DNA of 64,000 nucleotides from Pedomonas mirosovicensis (GCF_022569295.1 NZ_JAKFIA010000001.1:821001-885000), one strand, 5' to 3'. Positions 1 to 9,894 are shown, numbered from the stretch's first letter. Notes: generated by a model from the letters alone, not told the origin. Program-made: numbers and translations.

Positions 1-90
1 GGCCACTTCGCCGCTGAGGAGGCCGAAGCCGCTATCGATGTAGCGGGTGAAGACCTTCAGGAAATGGTCGATGACGCCGGTGCCGCCCAT
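1..90 (-). CDS. trbL: TrbL, conjugal transfer inner-membrane protein (N-terminal fragment, cut by window edge)
   Basis: Only the first 30 codons are present. They read MGGTGVIDHFLKVFTRYIDS and then GFGLLSGEVA, which I recognise as the start of P-type TrbL. TrbL is a polytopic membrane protein of the mating-pair formation (type IV secretion) channel, related to VirB6. The start codon lies 4 bases downstream of the trbK stop, in the usual trbJ-K-L order. The rest of the gene, and presumably trbF, trbG and trbI, lie left of the window. Confidence 0.85.
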   Translation of the reverse strand, partial: MGGTGVIDHFLKVFTRYIDSGFGLLSGEVA

Positions 91-94
91 GATC

Positions 95-469
95 TCAACG
101 CGCCTCGTTCGTATGGAGGTCGATCGCCGGCGCGGTCTCGTTAGCGGCGGGGTCGAGCGCGGCCGGAGGGTTCTGAGGCCCCGGCGCTTGAGGCGCAGGC
201 TGCGGCTGCAAGGCCTGCGACGGTTTCAGGAAGCGGTCGCGGTTGTCCGCCCAGGCCTGAAGACAGGCGGGATCGCGGGTGCCGGCTTCCCCGAGCTGCT
301 GGCAACGCCGCAGCTCGGTCTTCAGCGGGTCGACGCCCGTTTCGGTCGCGGCGGCGACGCTGCGATAGAGTGTCGGTTCGTCTTTGCGGGAGAGTTCGAT
401 AGCCGTCGCCGTGATCGCAAAGGTCACGAAGCCGATGGCGCCGATGCGCGCGAGAATCTTTCCGTCCAT
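95..469 (-). CDS. trbK: TrbK-like entry-exclusion protein
   Basis: A 124-residue protein with one N-terminal membrane or signal segment (about residues 6-23, ARIGAIGFVTFAITATAIEL), then a hydrophilic region with two cysteines, ending in a proline- and alanine-rich tail. Size, layout and position between trbJ and trbL fit the alternative TrbK family of alphaproteobacterial trb operons. This family is thought to block redundant transfer into cells that already carry the element. I chose the internal start MDGKIL because it matches the usual TrbK beginning and places the membrane segment at the N-terminus; a longer reading would add 13 arginine-rich residues. Confidence 0.75.
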   Translation of the reverse strand: MDGKILARIGAIGFVTFAITATAIELSRKDEPTLYRSVAAATETGVDPLKTELRRCQQLGEAGTRDPACLQAWADNRDRFLKPSQALQPQPAPQAPGPQNPPAALDPAANETAPAIDLHTNEAR

Positions 470-479
470 CGCCGCGCCC

Positions 480-1244
480 TCAGTTGCTGCCCGGGAACAT
501 CTGCGCATTGCCGGGCTGGTATCCAGCGCCCGGTGTCAGGAAGCGGCGGCGCTGCTCGCGGCCCTGTTCGGCCGCGGCCGACCGCTCGGCCTCGGCGAGC
601 GCCTGGGCGCGGCCGTTGGCGGAGACGACGGCGGTGAGATCGGCGAGCTGCTGCGCCTGAAGGGCGAGGAGCTGGTTGCCGGCCTGCGTCGCCTGCAGGG
701 CGCCGGTCGCGCCCTGGCTCTGACCGACCAGCGCCGACATCTGCGTCCTATTGGTGTCGATGTTGCCGACGACGCCGGCCTGGACGCGCATCGCGTCCTG
801 GAGTCCCGAGACCGTATTGTTCCAGCGTTCCTTCGCCTGGGCGATGAGCTGCTGGTCGGAGGCGCTCATCGAGGCGCTTCCGGCCCCGTAATTGGTCTGG
901 AACGCCCGGTCGATGTTCTGGACATTGTAGGCGATGCCCTGCGCCTGGCTGAGGAGTTGCTGGGTGCGCTGGACAGACTGCTGGAGCTGCTGAAGGGAGG
1001 AGAACGGCAGGCTCGTGAGGTTGCGCGCCTGATTGATCAGCATCTGCGCTTCGTTCTGTAGCGACGTGATCTGGTTGTTGATCTGCTGCAGGGCGCGGGT
1101 CGCCGACAGCAGATTCTGGGCGTAGTTGGTCGGATCGTAGACGATCCATTGGGCGGAGGCCGGCGCGATCAGCACCGGTGATATTGACAGCGGCGCGGCT
1201 AGAATGGCGGCGGCGAACGCCGCGCGGGGGACACGCAGTTTCAT
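480..1244 (-). CDS. trbJ: TrbJ, P-type conjugal transfer protein
   Basis: A 254-residue protein with a clear Sec signal peptide ending near PASAQW (about residue 33), then a long glutamine-, asparagine- and alanine-rich helical region typical of TrbJ/VirB5 proteins. These are periplasmic minor pilus or adhesion components of the mating apparatus. The motif WIVYDPTNYAQN after the signal peptide is characteristic of TrbJ. The ATG overlaps the trbE stop codon by 4 bases (ATGA), so the two are translationally coupled in the trb operon. Confidence 0.93.
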   Translation of the reverse strand: MKLRVPRAAFAAAILAAPLSISPVLIAPASAQWIVYDPTNYAQNLLSATRALQQINNQITSLQNEAQMLINQARNLTSLPFSSLQQLQQSVQRTQQLLSQAQGIAYNVQNIDRAFQTNYGAGSASMSASDQQLIAQAKERWNNTVSGLQDAMRVQAGVVGNIDTNRTQMSALVGQSQGATGALQATQAGNQLLALQAQQLADLTAVVSANGRAQALAEAERSAAAEQGREQRRRFLTPGAGYQPGNAQMFPGSN

Positions 1245-3678
1245 GGCTGGCTCTCCAGGTTGGGGAGGTTGGGAATGAGGTCGGCCGCCCAGTCGACACC
1301 GCGATGGCGCAGCCACGCCGCGAGGAAGCCCTCGCGCCCGTGCTCGACGACGATGCGGTCGATGGCGGCCTGGTCGGTCTTGGAGGACGCCGCGCAGAGC
1401 GCGAGCGCGACGTCGGCGAGGCCTAGCTCGAACAGCCGGTTGCCGCGGCGGCTCTGGCAGTAATAGTCCCGCTTGGGCATCGCCTGCGCGAGGATCTCGA
1501 TCTGCCGGTCGTTGAGACCGAAGCGTCGGTAGATCGCGGTGATCTGCGGCTCGATCGCCCGCTCGTTCGGCAGCAGCAATCGCGTCTGGCAGCTCTCGAT
1601 GATGGCCGGCGCGATCGCCGAGCCATCGATGTCGGAGAGCGACTGCGTGGCGAAGACGACGCTGGCGTTCTTCTTGCGCAGCGTCTTCAGCCACTCGCGG
1701 AGCTGGCCGGCAAAGCCTTCGTCGTCGAGGGCAAGCCAGCCTTCGTCGACGATGATCAGGGTCGGCTCGCCGTTCAGCCGGTCCTCGATGCGGTGGAAGA
1801 GATAGGAGAGCACCGCCGGGGCCGCGGCCGTCCCGATGAGCCCCTCGGTTTCGAAGGCCTGGACGGTGGCAACGCCGAGATGCTCGCTCTCGGCGTCGAG
1901 CAGCCGGCCATAGGGTCCGCCGACGCAATATGGCCGGAGCGCCTGCTTCAGGTCGTTCGACTGCAGGAGCACCGACAGGCCGGTCATGGTGCGCTCGGCC
2001 GCGGGCGCGCTCGCCAGCGAGGACAGCGCCGCCCAGATCAGCTCCTTGACCTCGGGCGTGACCTGAATGCTCTCGCGCATGAGGATGGCGACAATCCAGT
2101 CGGCGGCCCAGGCGCGTTCGGCCGCCTCATCGATCCGGGAGAGCGGCTGAAGCGCGACGCTGTCGGCCGAGCCCTCGGTAAGGCCGCCGCCGAGATCGTG
2201 CCAGTCGCCGCCCATGGCGATGGCGGCGGCGCGGATCGAGCCGCCGAAGTCGAAGGCGAAGACCTGCGCGCCGGCGTAGCGGCGAAACTGCAGCGCCATC
2301 AGCGCCAGCAGCACGGACTTGCCCGCGCCGGTCGGGCCGACCACCAGGGTGTGGCCGACGTCGCCGACGTGAATGGAGAACCGGAACGGGGTGGACCCTT
2401 CGGTCTTGCCGTACAGCAAGGGGGTGCACCAAAGTGCTCATCCCGTTCCGGCCCCGCCCACACGGCGCTCAGGGGAATCATGTGGGCGAGATTGAGCGTC
2501 GAGATCGGAGGCTGACGGACATTGGCGTAGACGTGACCCGGCAGCGAACCGAGCCACGCGTCGGCGGCATTGATCGTCTCAGGCATCGCGGTGAAATCGC
2601 GGCCCTGGATCACCTTCTCGACCAGACGAAGCTTTTCCGCCGCGACGCGGGGATCGTTGTCCCACACGGCAATGGTCGCGGTGACATAGGCCTGGCCGGC
2701 ATAGTCGGCGCCGAGTTCCTGCAACGCCAGATCGGCGTCGGCGGCCTTGTTGGCGGCGTCGGTGTCGACCAGGGCGCTGGCCTCGTTGGTCATCGCCTCC
2801 TTGAGGATCGCGGCGATCGACTTGCGCTTGGCGAACCACTGCCGGCGGATCTTGGTCAGCAGCTTGGTCGCGTCGGTCTTGTCGAGCAGGATCGCCCGCG
2901 TCGACCAGCGATACGGAAAGGCGAGCCGGTTGAGATCGTCGAGGATGCCGGGGGTCGTCGCGGTCGGAAATCCGACGATCGTTAGGATGCGCAGATGCGC
3001 GTCGGCGAGGCGCGGCTCCAGCCCGCCGGTGAACGGCTGGTCGGAGATCAGCGCGTCGAGATACATCGGTGTCTCGGGAACGCGCAGCCGGTAGCGTTTC
3101 GTCGAGATGGTCGAGTGCAGATAGGTCAGCGTCTCGACGTCATCGAGCCACGCGCATTCCGGCATGAAGGCTTCGACGAGCTGCAGGATGCGGTCGGTGC
3201 GGTCGATGAAGCTGCGCAGAGCTTCCCACGCATCGACACCGCGCTCGGCCTTGCCCTCGTAGAGCCAGCTCTCGGCGCGGGCCGCATCCTCGGCCGGCGG
3301 CAGGAAGGTGAAGGTCAGGAAATAGCTCGACTCGTAATGGACGGCGTCCTCTTCAAAGTCGGCCTTGCGCTCGGCATCGACCATGGCCGAGGCAGCGTCG
3401 GGAAACCGGCTCGCCGGATAGGTGCCGACGGCATGGCGCTGAGCCTCAACGAAGATCGCCCAGCCGCTGCCGAGGCGGCGGAAGGCGCTGTTGAGGCGAC
3501 CTGCGACGGCGACCAGCTCGGCCTGCACGGCGGAGTCTAGGTCGGGTCCGCGAAAGCGCGCGCTGCGTTGGAAGCTGCCGTCCTTGTTGAGGACGACGCC
3601 GGGGGCGACCAGCGCCGCCCAGGGCAGGAAGTCCGCGAGCCGGGTCGAGGTGCGGCGATATTCGGCGAGGTTCATCAT
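1241..3678 (-). pseudogene. trbE: TrbE, conjugal transfer ATPase (VirB4 family), broken by a one-base frameshift
   Basis: The two halves together form a full-length TrbE of roughly 810 residues. The first half starts MMNLAEYRRT and carries the CagE/TrbE/VirB4 N-terminal domain. The second carries Walker A (GPTGAGKS) and Walker B (LIIVDEGW). TrbE is the cytoplasmic ATPase that powers pilus assembly and DNA transfer. The frame breaks at positions 2420-2424, a run of five G (C on the coding strand); one further base restores a natural reading of GAPPLLYGKTEG. With the run as given, translation leaves the frame before the ATPase domain. Every neighbouring trb gene is intact, so a homopolymer sequencing error is as likely as a real mutation. 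Confidence 0.9.
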
Positions 3679-3686
3679 GGCGCGCC

Positions 3687-3968
3687 TCAGACGTTCAGGT
3701 GACCGGGAATGCGGAGGTGCCGGCGGCCGACGTCGACGAATTGCGGGTCGCGCTTGGCCGCCCAGACGGCGGCGAAATGGCCGATGGCCCAGAGACCGAG
3801 GCCGACCAGCCAGAGGCGAAGACCGAGACCGAGAGCGGCGGCGAGCGTACCGTTGAGGATGGCGATGGCGCGAGGCGCACCGCCGAGCAGGATGTGCTCG
3901 GTGAGTGCGCGGTGAACGGGAACGCTGTAACCCGGCACGTCGCCTCCGTTGTCGGTGAGGCCCATCAT
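3687..3968 (-). CDS. trbD: TrbD, conjugal transfer membrane protein (VirB3 family)
   Basis: A 93-residue protein with the TrbD pattern: a short polar N-terminus with PGYSVPVHRALTE, one or two hydrophobic segments (about residues 33-62) and a basic C-terminal tail. It is an inner-membrane component that works with TrbE; in other type IV systems VirB3 and VirB4 are sometimes fused. Its ATG shares one base with the trbC stop codon (TGATG), and it ends 8 bases before trbE. The order trbB-C-D-E-J-K-L is the standard one. Confidence 0.92.
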   Translation of the reverse strand: MMGLTDNGGDVPGYSVPVHRALTEHILLGGAPRAIAILNGTLAAALGLGLRLWLVGLGLWAIGHFAAVWAAKRDPQFVDVGRRHLRIPGHLNV

Positions 3969-4300
3969 CAGACGAGCGCTCCGCCGCCGAACGAGAAGAA
4001 CGACAGGAAGAAGCTCGATGCCGCGAAGGCGATCGACAGGCCGAAGACGATCTGGATGAGACGGCGGAAACCGCCCGAGGTGTCGCCGAAGGCAAGCGTC
4101 AGGCCAGTGACGATGATGATGATCACCGCGATGATCTTGGCGACCGGCCCCTCGATGGATTCGAGGATCGATTGCAGCGGCGCTTCCCACGGCATCGAGG
4201 AGCCGGAAGCGTGGGCGGCCGGGGCCAGCAGGACACTGGCCAGGAGGACGGATGCGGCTGTCGCCATATGGCGACGAAAATGCAGGGCACGGCGGATCAT
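3968..4300 (-). CDS. trbC: TrbC, conjugative pilin subunit (VirB2 family)
   Basis: A 110-residue prepilin. A basic N-terminus ([11 protein letters not shown]) and hydrophobic core end in a signal-peptidase-like site near AAHASGSS. Two further hydrophobic segments follow (about residues 55-70 and 85-105), the standard layout of TrbC/VirB2 pilins. In the RP4 paradigm TrbC is trimmed and cyclised, with TraF as the peptidase; traF is present at 12516-13061. The start overlaps the trbB stop by 4 bases. Confidence 0.92.
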   Translation of the reverse strand: MIRRALHFRRHMATAASVLLASVLLAPAAHASGSSMPWEAPLQSILESIEGPVAKIIAVIIIIVTGLTLAFGDTSGGFRRLIQIVFGLSIAFAASSFFLSFFSFGGGALV

Positions 4301-5280
4301 GCGGGTTCTCCTTCGGCGGGCTGGGTTGCGGGGCGGACGTGGTAGTCGCCGTCGGGGCTGAGCCCTTCGATGCGACCGAGTTCGGCCAGGCGCCGGGTCG
4401 AGCCGCGGCCCGAGAGGACCGCGACAAGATCAATCGTCTCCGCGATCAGCGCGCGCGGGACAGTGATGACGGCTTCCTGGATGAGCTGCTCGAGGCGGCG
4501 GAGCGCGCCGAGCGCAGTGCCGGCATGGATGGTCCCGATCCCTCCGGGGTGGCCGGTGCCCCAGGCTTTGAGCAGGTCGAGCGCCTCGGCGCCGCGCACC
4601 TCGCCGATCGGGATGCGGTCGGGCCGCAGGCGCAGCGAGGAGCGGACCAGATCGGAAAGCGTGGCGACGCCGTCCTTGGTGCGCATGGCGACCAGGTTCG
4701 GCGCGGAACATTGCAGCTCGCGGGTGTCCTCGATCAGCACCACGCGGTCGGAGGTTTTCGACACCTCGGCGAGCAGCGCATTGGTGAGCGTCGTCTTGCC
4801 GGTCGAGGTGCCGCCGGCCACGAGGATGTTGCGGCGATCGGCGACGGCCTGGCGCAGGATCTCGGCCTGGTCGGCGGTCATGGTGCCGGCGACGACGTAG
4901 TCCTGCAGCGTGAAGACGGCGACGGCGGGCTTGCGGATCGCGAAGGCCGGCGCCGCCACGACCGGGGGCAGAAGCCCCTCGAACCGCTCCCCCGTTTCCG
5001 GCAGCTCGGCCGAGACGCGGGGATTGCCGGCATGGACCTCCGCGCCGACATGGTGGGCGACCAGGCGCACGATGCGCTCGCCGTCGGCGGCCGAGAGCCG
5101 CTCGCCCGTGTCCGACAATCCCTCGGAAAGACGGTCGACCCAGAGACGGCCGTCGGGGTTGAGCATCACCTCGACTACGCTGGCGTCTCCAAGGAAACCG
5201 GCGATGGCGGGGCCGAGAGCAGTCCGCAGCATGCGGGCGCCTCGAAGTATCGCCTCAGATTTCTCGGAAGTGGCGGCCAC
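4297..5280 (-). CDS. trbB: TrbB, conjugal transfer ATPase (VirB11 family)
   Basis: A 327-residue secretion ATPase with Walker A (GGTSTGKT, residues 156-163), an aspartate box ([11 protein letters not shown]) and Walker B/His box motifs ([14 protein letters not shown]). VirB11-type hexamers sit at the cytoplasmic base of the channel and switch it between pilus assembly and substrate transfer. This is the first gene of the trb operon. The 169-base gap upstream, to the CopG gene, is the likely place for a promoter, although the strand and spacing would also allow read-through from traG. Confidence 0.95.
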   Translation of the reverse strand: MAATSEKSEAILRGARMLRTALGPAIAGFLGDASVVEVMLNPDGRLWVDRLSEGLSDTGERLSAADGERIVRLVAHHVGAEVHAGNPRVSAELPETGERFEGLLPPVVAAPAFAIRKPAVAVFTLQDYVVAGTMTADQAEILRQAVADRRNILVAGGTSTGKTTLTNALLAEVSKTSDRVVLIEDTRELQCSAPNLVAMRTKDGVATLSDLVRSSLRLRPDRIPIGEVRGAEALDLLKAWGTGHPGGIGTIHAGTALGALRRLEQLIQEAVITVPRALIAETIDLVAVLSGRGSTRRLAELGRIEGLSPDGDYHVRPATQPAEGEPA

Positions 5281-5449
5281 GTTGTCCCCGTTTTTTGCGG
5301 GACCGCGTCAGGCCGCCCCTGGATCGGGGATGATTAAGAGAACCGGAAATCGGCCCTCGGCAACAGGTCTCAGGGCGTAGTAGTAGCCTAGCGTGCAAAG
5401 ACAGGTGGTCGGCGGGATCGGCGATTACTTGAGTTGCCGCAATCGCTGC

Positions 5450-5884
5450 TTATTGCGCGTCGCGCGCGGGATCGATGTCCTCGGAAATCTCCTGCCGCAG
5501 CTTCGGGCCTTTGGCGAGTCTGCGCCCCAACGCGGCGACGAAGGCGTCGTAGCGCTCACCGGCCTGAGCCCGGGCGGCGGCTTGCGCCGGCTCGGGCAAA
5601 GGCGGGTTGGTGGTCAGCCAGAAGCGCACGAAGACGGCGAGCATCTCGACGGCGATACCGACATCGCGCTCCATGCGTGTGATGCGCCGGTCGAGCTGGT
5701 CGAGGCGCTTGGTCGTCGCCGCTTCCTGGCGCTCGGCGGCATCCGGCGACAGGAAGGAAGCGATCGCCGCCTCGGCGATCAGCGAGCGGGATTGATCGCG
5801 CCTTGCCGCATAAGCGGCGAGCGCCTTCATCACGTCGGGTTCGAGATAGACCGACAGGCGTTGTTTCTTCGATGGATTGGCCAT
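5450..5884 (-). CDS. CopG-family ribbon-helix-helix protein
   Basis: A 144-residue protein. Its first 50 residues (KKQRLSVYLEPDVMKALAAY) have the ribbon-helix-helix pattern of CopG/Arc DNA-binding proteins. The remainder is helical with a hydrophobic stretch near residues 80-92 (IAVEMLAVFVRFW). It starts 7 bases downstream of traG, the position where trb-type elements regularly carry a CopG-like gene. It probably represses or tunes the transfer genes or assists at oriT; the specific role is inference. Confidence 0.85.
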   Translation of the reverse strand: MANPSKKQRLSVYLEPDVMKALAAYAARRDQSRSLIAEAAIASFLSPDAAERQEAATTKRLDQLDRRITRMERDVGIAVEMLAVFVRFWLTTNPPLPEPAQAAARAQAGERYDAFVAALGRRLAKGPKLRQEISEDIDPARDAQ

Positions 5885-5891
5885 GGGCGCG

Positions 5892-7886
5892 TCACAGCTC
5901 CATGCCGTCGTTCGGATCGAGCGAGACCTGGCGCGCCACGCCCTGCATGATCTGGTTGGCGCGGCTGATCCGAGCCGTGTCGTCATCGGCCTCGTCATCG
6001 AGCCCAACTTCGAACTCGTTCTCGATCGGCGCCTTCTTCTCGACAGGCGCGGCGCGATCCAGCTCCGGCTGGTGACGCCGTTCCGATCCGGTCGGATCTT
6101 CGTCGCTGGCGTCCTCAACGATGGCCGTGCCTGCCGATACCACGCTGACCGGCCGGGCCGGAAGCGGCAGACGGCTCCAGTCGTCCATTCCCGGCTGCGA
6201 CGGCCTACTGAGCGCCGGCGGCGCCATAATCCGATCCTTGAAGCGGCGATCCTCGTAATAGCGCGCCTTCTTGGCGCGGATCGGCGGTGTGCCTGCGACC
6301 ATGACGATCTCATCGGCGGGCGGGAGCTGCATGATCTCGCCCGGGGTCAGCAGCGGCCTGGCCGTCTCTGAGCGGGACACCATCAGGTGGCCGAGCCAAG
6401 GCGAGAGACGATGGCCCGCATAGTTGCGCATGGCGCGCATCTCGGTCGCGGTGCCGAGCGCATCGGAGACGCGCTTGGCGGTCCGCTCGTCGTTGGTCGC
6501 GAAGCTGACGCGGACATGGCAGTTGTCGAGGATCGAATTGTTCGGGCCGTAAGCCTTCTCGATCTGGTTCAGCGACTGCGCGATCAGGAACGCCTTCAAC
6601 CCATAGCCCGCCATGAAGGCGAGCGCGGATTCGAAGAAGTCGAGCCGGCCGAGTGCGGGGAACTCGTCGAGCATCAGCAGCAGCCGATGCCGGTTGCCCT
6701 TGGCGTTGAGATCCTCGGTCAGACGCCGGCCGATCTGGTTGAGGATGAGGCGAATGAGCGGCTTGGTCCGGGCAATGTCCGACGGCGGCACGACCAGGTA
6801 AAGGCTGGTCGGCTGGCGGGCACCGACGATATCGGCGATACGCCAGTCGCAGCGGCGCGTCACCTCGGCGACGACGGGATCGCGATAGAGGCCGAGGAAG
6901 GACATGGCGGTCGAGAGCACGCCGGAGCGTTCGTTGTCGGACTTGTTCAGCAGCTCGCGCGCGGCCGACGCGATCACCGGATGCGGTCCGCTCTCCCCGA
7001 GATGGGCGGTCTTCATCATCGCCGCCAAGGTGGCTTCGATCGGCCGCTTCGGATCGGAGAGAAAGGCGGCGACACCGGCGAGCGTCTTGTCCTCCTCGGC
7101 GTAGAGGACATGCAGGATCGCGCCGACCAGGAGCGCGTGGCTGGTCTTCTCCCAGTGGTTCCGCTTTTCGAGGCTGCCCTCCGGATCGACCAGGATGTTG
7201 GCGATGTTCTGCACATCGCGGACTTCCCATTCGCCGCGGCGCACCTCGAGCAACGGATTGTAGGCGGCCGACTTCGCATTGGTCGGGTCGAAGAGGAGCA
7301 CGCGGCCATGGCGGGCGCGGAAGCCGGCGGTCAGCGTCCAGTTCTCGCCCTTGATGTCGTGGACGATCGCCGAGCCCGGCCAGGTCAGCAGCGACGGGAC
7401 AACCAGGCCGACGCCCTTGCCGGAGCGGGTGGGCGCGAAGCACAGGACATGTTCAGGCCCATCGTGTCGGAGATAGGCGCGGTCATACTTGCCGAGCACC
7501 ACGCCGTCCTCGCCGAGCAGGCCGGCGCCGCGCACCTCATCATCATGTGCCCAACGCGCCGACCCGAAGGTCTCGGCGTTCTTCGCCTCGCGGGCCCGCC
7601 AGACCGACATGCCGATCGCGACCGCGATCGAGATGAATCCGCCGGATGCGGCGATATAGGCGCCCTCGACGAAGATCGGCGGCGCGTAGGCGTCGTAGAA
7701 ATACCACCACGGAAAGAAGGACCATGGATAGTAGATCGGCCAGTCGCCGAGCATGAACCATGGAGCTCCGAGCTGGGGCTGGAAGCCGAGCCGGTAGGCT
7801 GCCCACTCGGTGGCGGCCCAGGTGGTCAACAGGACGATGGCGAAGACGGTGAGGATCTGGCCCCAGAGGATCTTGGTGGCGGACAT
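5892..7886 (-). CDS. traG: TraG, type IV coupling protein (VirD4 family)
   Basis: A 664-residue coupling protein. Two N-terminal membrane segments (about residues 10-30 and 78-97) are followed by a cytoplasmic ATPase with Walker A (APTRSGKG, residues 151-158) and Walker B (LLMLDEFPALG, near residue 400). Coupling proteins recruit the relaxase-DNA complex and pump it into the channel. The gene lies between the relaxase (27 bases upstream) and the CopG gene (7 bases downstream) on the same strand. Full length with all motifs in place. Confidence 0.96.
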   Translation of the reverse strand: MSATKILWGQILTVFAIVLLTTWAATEWAAYRLGFQPQLGAPWFMLGDWPIYYPWSFFPWWYFYDAYAPPIFVEGAYIAASGGFISIAVAIGMSVWRAREAKNAETFGSARWAHDDEVRGAGLLGEDGVVLGKYDRAYLRHDGPEHVLCFAPTRSGKGVGLVVPSLLTWPGSAIVHDIKGENWTLTAGFRARHGRVLLFDPTNAKSAAYNPLLEVRRGEWEVRDVQNIANILVDPEGSLEKRNHWEKTSHALLVGAILHVLYAEEDKTLAGVAAFLSDPKRPIEATLAAMMKTAHLGESGPHPVIASAARELLNKSDNERSGVLSTAMSFLGLYRDPVVAEVTRRCDWRIADIVGARQPTSLYLVVPPSDIARTKPLIRLILNQIGRRLTEDLNAKGNRHRLLLMLDEFPALGRLDFFESALAFMAGYGLKAFLIAQSLNQIEKAYGPNNSILDNCHVRVSFATNDERTAKRVSDALGTATEMRAMRNYAGHRLSPWLGHLMVSRSETARPLLTPGEIMQLPPADEIVMVAGTPPIRAKKARYYEDRRFKDRIMAPPALSRPSQPGMDDWSRLPLPARPVSVVSAGTAIVEDASDEDPTGSERRHQPELDRAAPVEKKAPIENEFEVGLDDEADDDTARISRANQIMQGVARQVSLDPNDGMEL

Positions 7887-7913
7887 GGCGGGTCCTTTCG
7901 CTTGGGATGGTGG

Positions 7914-9650
7914 TCACAGGCCGAGCCCCCGCTGGCGGCCGAAGCTCCAGTCGACGCCGCCATCGCTTCGGGCGACGCCGGAGACGTGACGGCCGAGCTG
8001 CTTTTCGATTGATGGCGTCCAGGGCACGAGGCTAAAGCCGAGCCCGTCGTCGATCATGGCGAAGCGGCCGCTCGCAAGCGTCAGCCGTCGCTGATAGGTG
8101 CCGGTGACATATTCGCCGGATTCAGGTTTGACCTGCGGCCGTCCCATTTCGGCGGCGATGCGTTCGGCAACAGCGTCCAGCTCGCGACGCCGCAGCGTGT
8201 CGACCAGGCCGGGCTGGAAGCTGACGCCGCGCTTCTGGCGTTCGGCAAGGCCCTGGCCAACAAGATGCTCGGCCCGCCGGTCCATGGCGTCGCGCACCTC
8301 GGCCCCGAAGCCCCCGCCGAGCGCCGCCGGCTCGCGGGCGATATTCTGCCGGTCGAGCCAGGTCGCGCCGGTCGCGGTGACCTGCCGCTCGAGATCGAGA
8401 TCGGACCGCACCGCGATCGCCACCCGGCGCTGGCCGCGCGCATCGTCGAATTTGCGAAGCTCGACGATTGAACCGGGCGCGCTGTCGCCGGCTGCTTCGA
8501 GGTCGGGAAGCTTGATGTGGTGGGTCCGGCCGTCGATGCCGTCGACGACGGCGAAGGCGGTGCCTTTCAGCTCGTCGTCGAGGCCGCGGGCGACCAGGCG
8601 GCCGACAACCGGATCGTTGAGGCTTTCGGACGCCAGCACATAGCTCGCCGCGCCGCGCTCGATGCCGCGCTCGGTCAGGCCGTGGTGGATGCGCTTGATG
8701 ATGTCGCCGCGCTCGCCGAGCTCGCGCAGCGTCGCCTCGGCCTTGTCCGAGATGGACCATTGTCCAGGGCCGATCTCGTCGGCGAGCCCAAGGCCTTCGA
8801 GCTTGCGCAGCCGCCCGATCTTCAGGGCATGGAATTCGTCGGGCTGCCGATCGGGTCGCGGCGCGAGATCGATGACGCCGGTCCGATAGGCGTCGCGGGC
8901 GAGCTGGCGATCGAGGTTGGTCCAGCGGTCGGCGTCGACCTGGCGCTCCAGCGTCTGCCGGATCTCCTGATCGGTGCGCGGCCCCAGCTCCTGGGTGATC
9001 AGGTCGCGCGCCCGATCGCGCATGCCCTCCTTTATGTAGTCGCGCGAGATGACCAGGTTCTCGCCGTCGTCGCGCACGCCGCGCACGATAAGGTGGACAT
9101 GCGGATGCTCGGTGTTCCAGTGATCGACCGCGACCCATTCGAGCCGCGTGCCGAGATCCTTCTCCATCTGGCCGACCAGCTCACGGGTGAAGCCCTTGAG
9201 GTCGGACATTTCCAGCGCGTCGTCCGGCGAGACGATGAAGCGGAAATGGTGGCGGTCGTCCTCGGACCGCTCCGCGAAATCCTTGGCGTCGACATTATCG
9301 CCGCCTGGACCGAACAGCCGGGCTTTCTCCCCGTCACGGGTGACGCCGTCGCGGCGCAGATAGTCGAGATGCGTCGAGAGCGGCGCTGACCGCCCGCCGT
9401 GGCGAACGACGCGCGCCTTGATGACCGCGCCGCGCGAGCGCGCGGTGATGAGGCGGTTCGCCTGGATCGAGGCGCGCTGGCCGCGCCCGAACCGGGACCG
9501 CGCGCCGGACCCGATCTTCCCTTGCCGGGAGACGCTGCCGCCCGCGCGCTGGGCGGCCGCCAGCGCCTGGGCGATGAAGGGCCGCGCCCGCTGCGCCCTG
9601 GTCGAGCGGATGCGGCCTGGCCGGATGCGGAATTCGTGGTCCTCGGTCAT
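7914..9650 (-). CDS. Relaxase / mobilisation nuclease (VirD2/TraI type, with DUF3363 region)
   Basis: A 578-residue relaxase. The N-terminal domain has a candidate nicking tyrosine (HLDYLRRDG, Tyr97) and the three-histidine metal motif (EHPHVHLIVRG, His182/184/186). The C-terminal half matches the DUF3363 type of alphaproteobacterial relaxases. It nicks oriT, stays bound to the 5' end and is piloted into the recipient by TraG. I chose the start MTEDHEF, which matches the family and lies six codons into the longest reading. The intergenic region directly upstream holds a nic-like sequence that suits this relaxase class. Confidence 0.93.
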   Translation of the reverse strand: MTEDHEFRIRPGRIRSTRAQRARPFIAQALAAAQRAGGSVSRQGKIGSGARSRFGRGQRASIQANRLITARSRGAVIKARVVRHGGRSAPLSTHLDYLRRDGVTRDGEKARLFGPGGDNVDAKDFAERSEDDRHHFRFIVSPDDALEMSDLKGFTRELVGQMEKDLGTRLEWVAVDHWNTEHPHVHLIVRGVRDDGENLVISRDYIKEGMRDRARDLITQELGPRTDQEIRQTLERQVDADRWTNLDRQLARDAYRTGVIDLAPRPDRQPDEFHALKIGRLRKLEGLGLADEIGPGQWSISDKAEATLRELGERGDIIKRIHHGLTERGIERGAASYVLASESLNDPVVGRLVARGLDDELKGTAFAVVDGIDGRTHHIKLPDLEAAGDSAPGSIVELRKFDDARGQRRVAIAVRSDLDLERQVTATGATWLDRQNIAREPAALGGGFGAEVRDAMDRRAEHLVGQGLAERQKRGVSFQPGLVDTLRRRELDAVAERIAAEMGRPQVKPESGEYVTGTYQRRLTLASGRFAMIDDGLGFSLVPWTPSIEKQLGRHVSGVARSDGGVDWSFGRQRGLGL

Positions 9651-9894
9651 GCCCGACGCTCCGCACATCGCGCCAACGCGATGATTTTGCTTACGAATGC
9701 GCCGGTGCGCAGGCTGCGCCGATCAGGCGCACCTCGCGAAACCGCGCCATAACCCCTTGAAAAAGCACAACCGAACTGAAGCGCACATCGCGCCCCTTTA
9801 TCCTGCCATCGTGCGGTTGTGTTTGCGGTCCTTCCTCCCAATGCCCTCCAATCTGCGCTGGGGTTCGCCATGCTGCGATGGACGGGCGAGACGG
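9651..9894. other. Candidate origin of transfer (oriT) with IncP/Ti-type nic core
   Basis: A 244-base non-coding gap between the relaxase and the transglycosylase genes. It contains TATCCTGC at 9799-9806, which fits the YATCCTG|Y nic consensus of the RP4 and Ti relaxase families. An 8-base inverted repeat flanks it (CACAACCG 9766-9773, CGGTTGTG 9814-9821). A second inverted repeat lies further left (GGTGCGC 9704-9710, GCGCACC 9727-9733). GCACATCGCGCC occurs twice as a direct repeat (9663-9674, 9783-9794). Position, repeats and nic core support an oriT; the cut site itself is inference. Confidence 0.7.

Noticed and set aside
4252-5337. 361-codon plus-strand frame opposite trbB
   Set aside because: Antisense to a certain trbB; composition is that of a reversed coding frame.
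6387-8012. 541-codon plus-strand frame opposite traG
   Set aside because: Antisense to intact traG with all motifs; no ribosome-binding site or recognisable protein.
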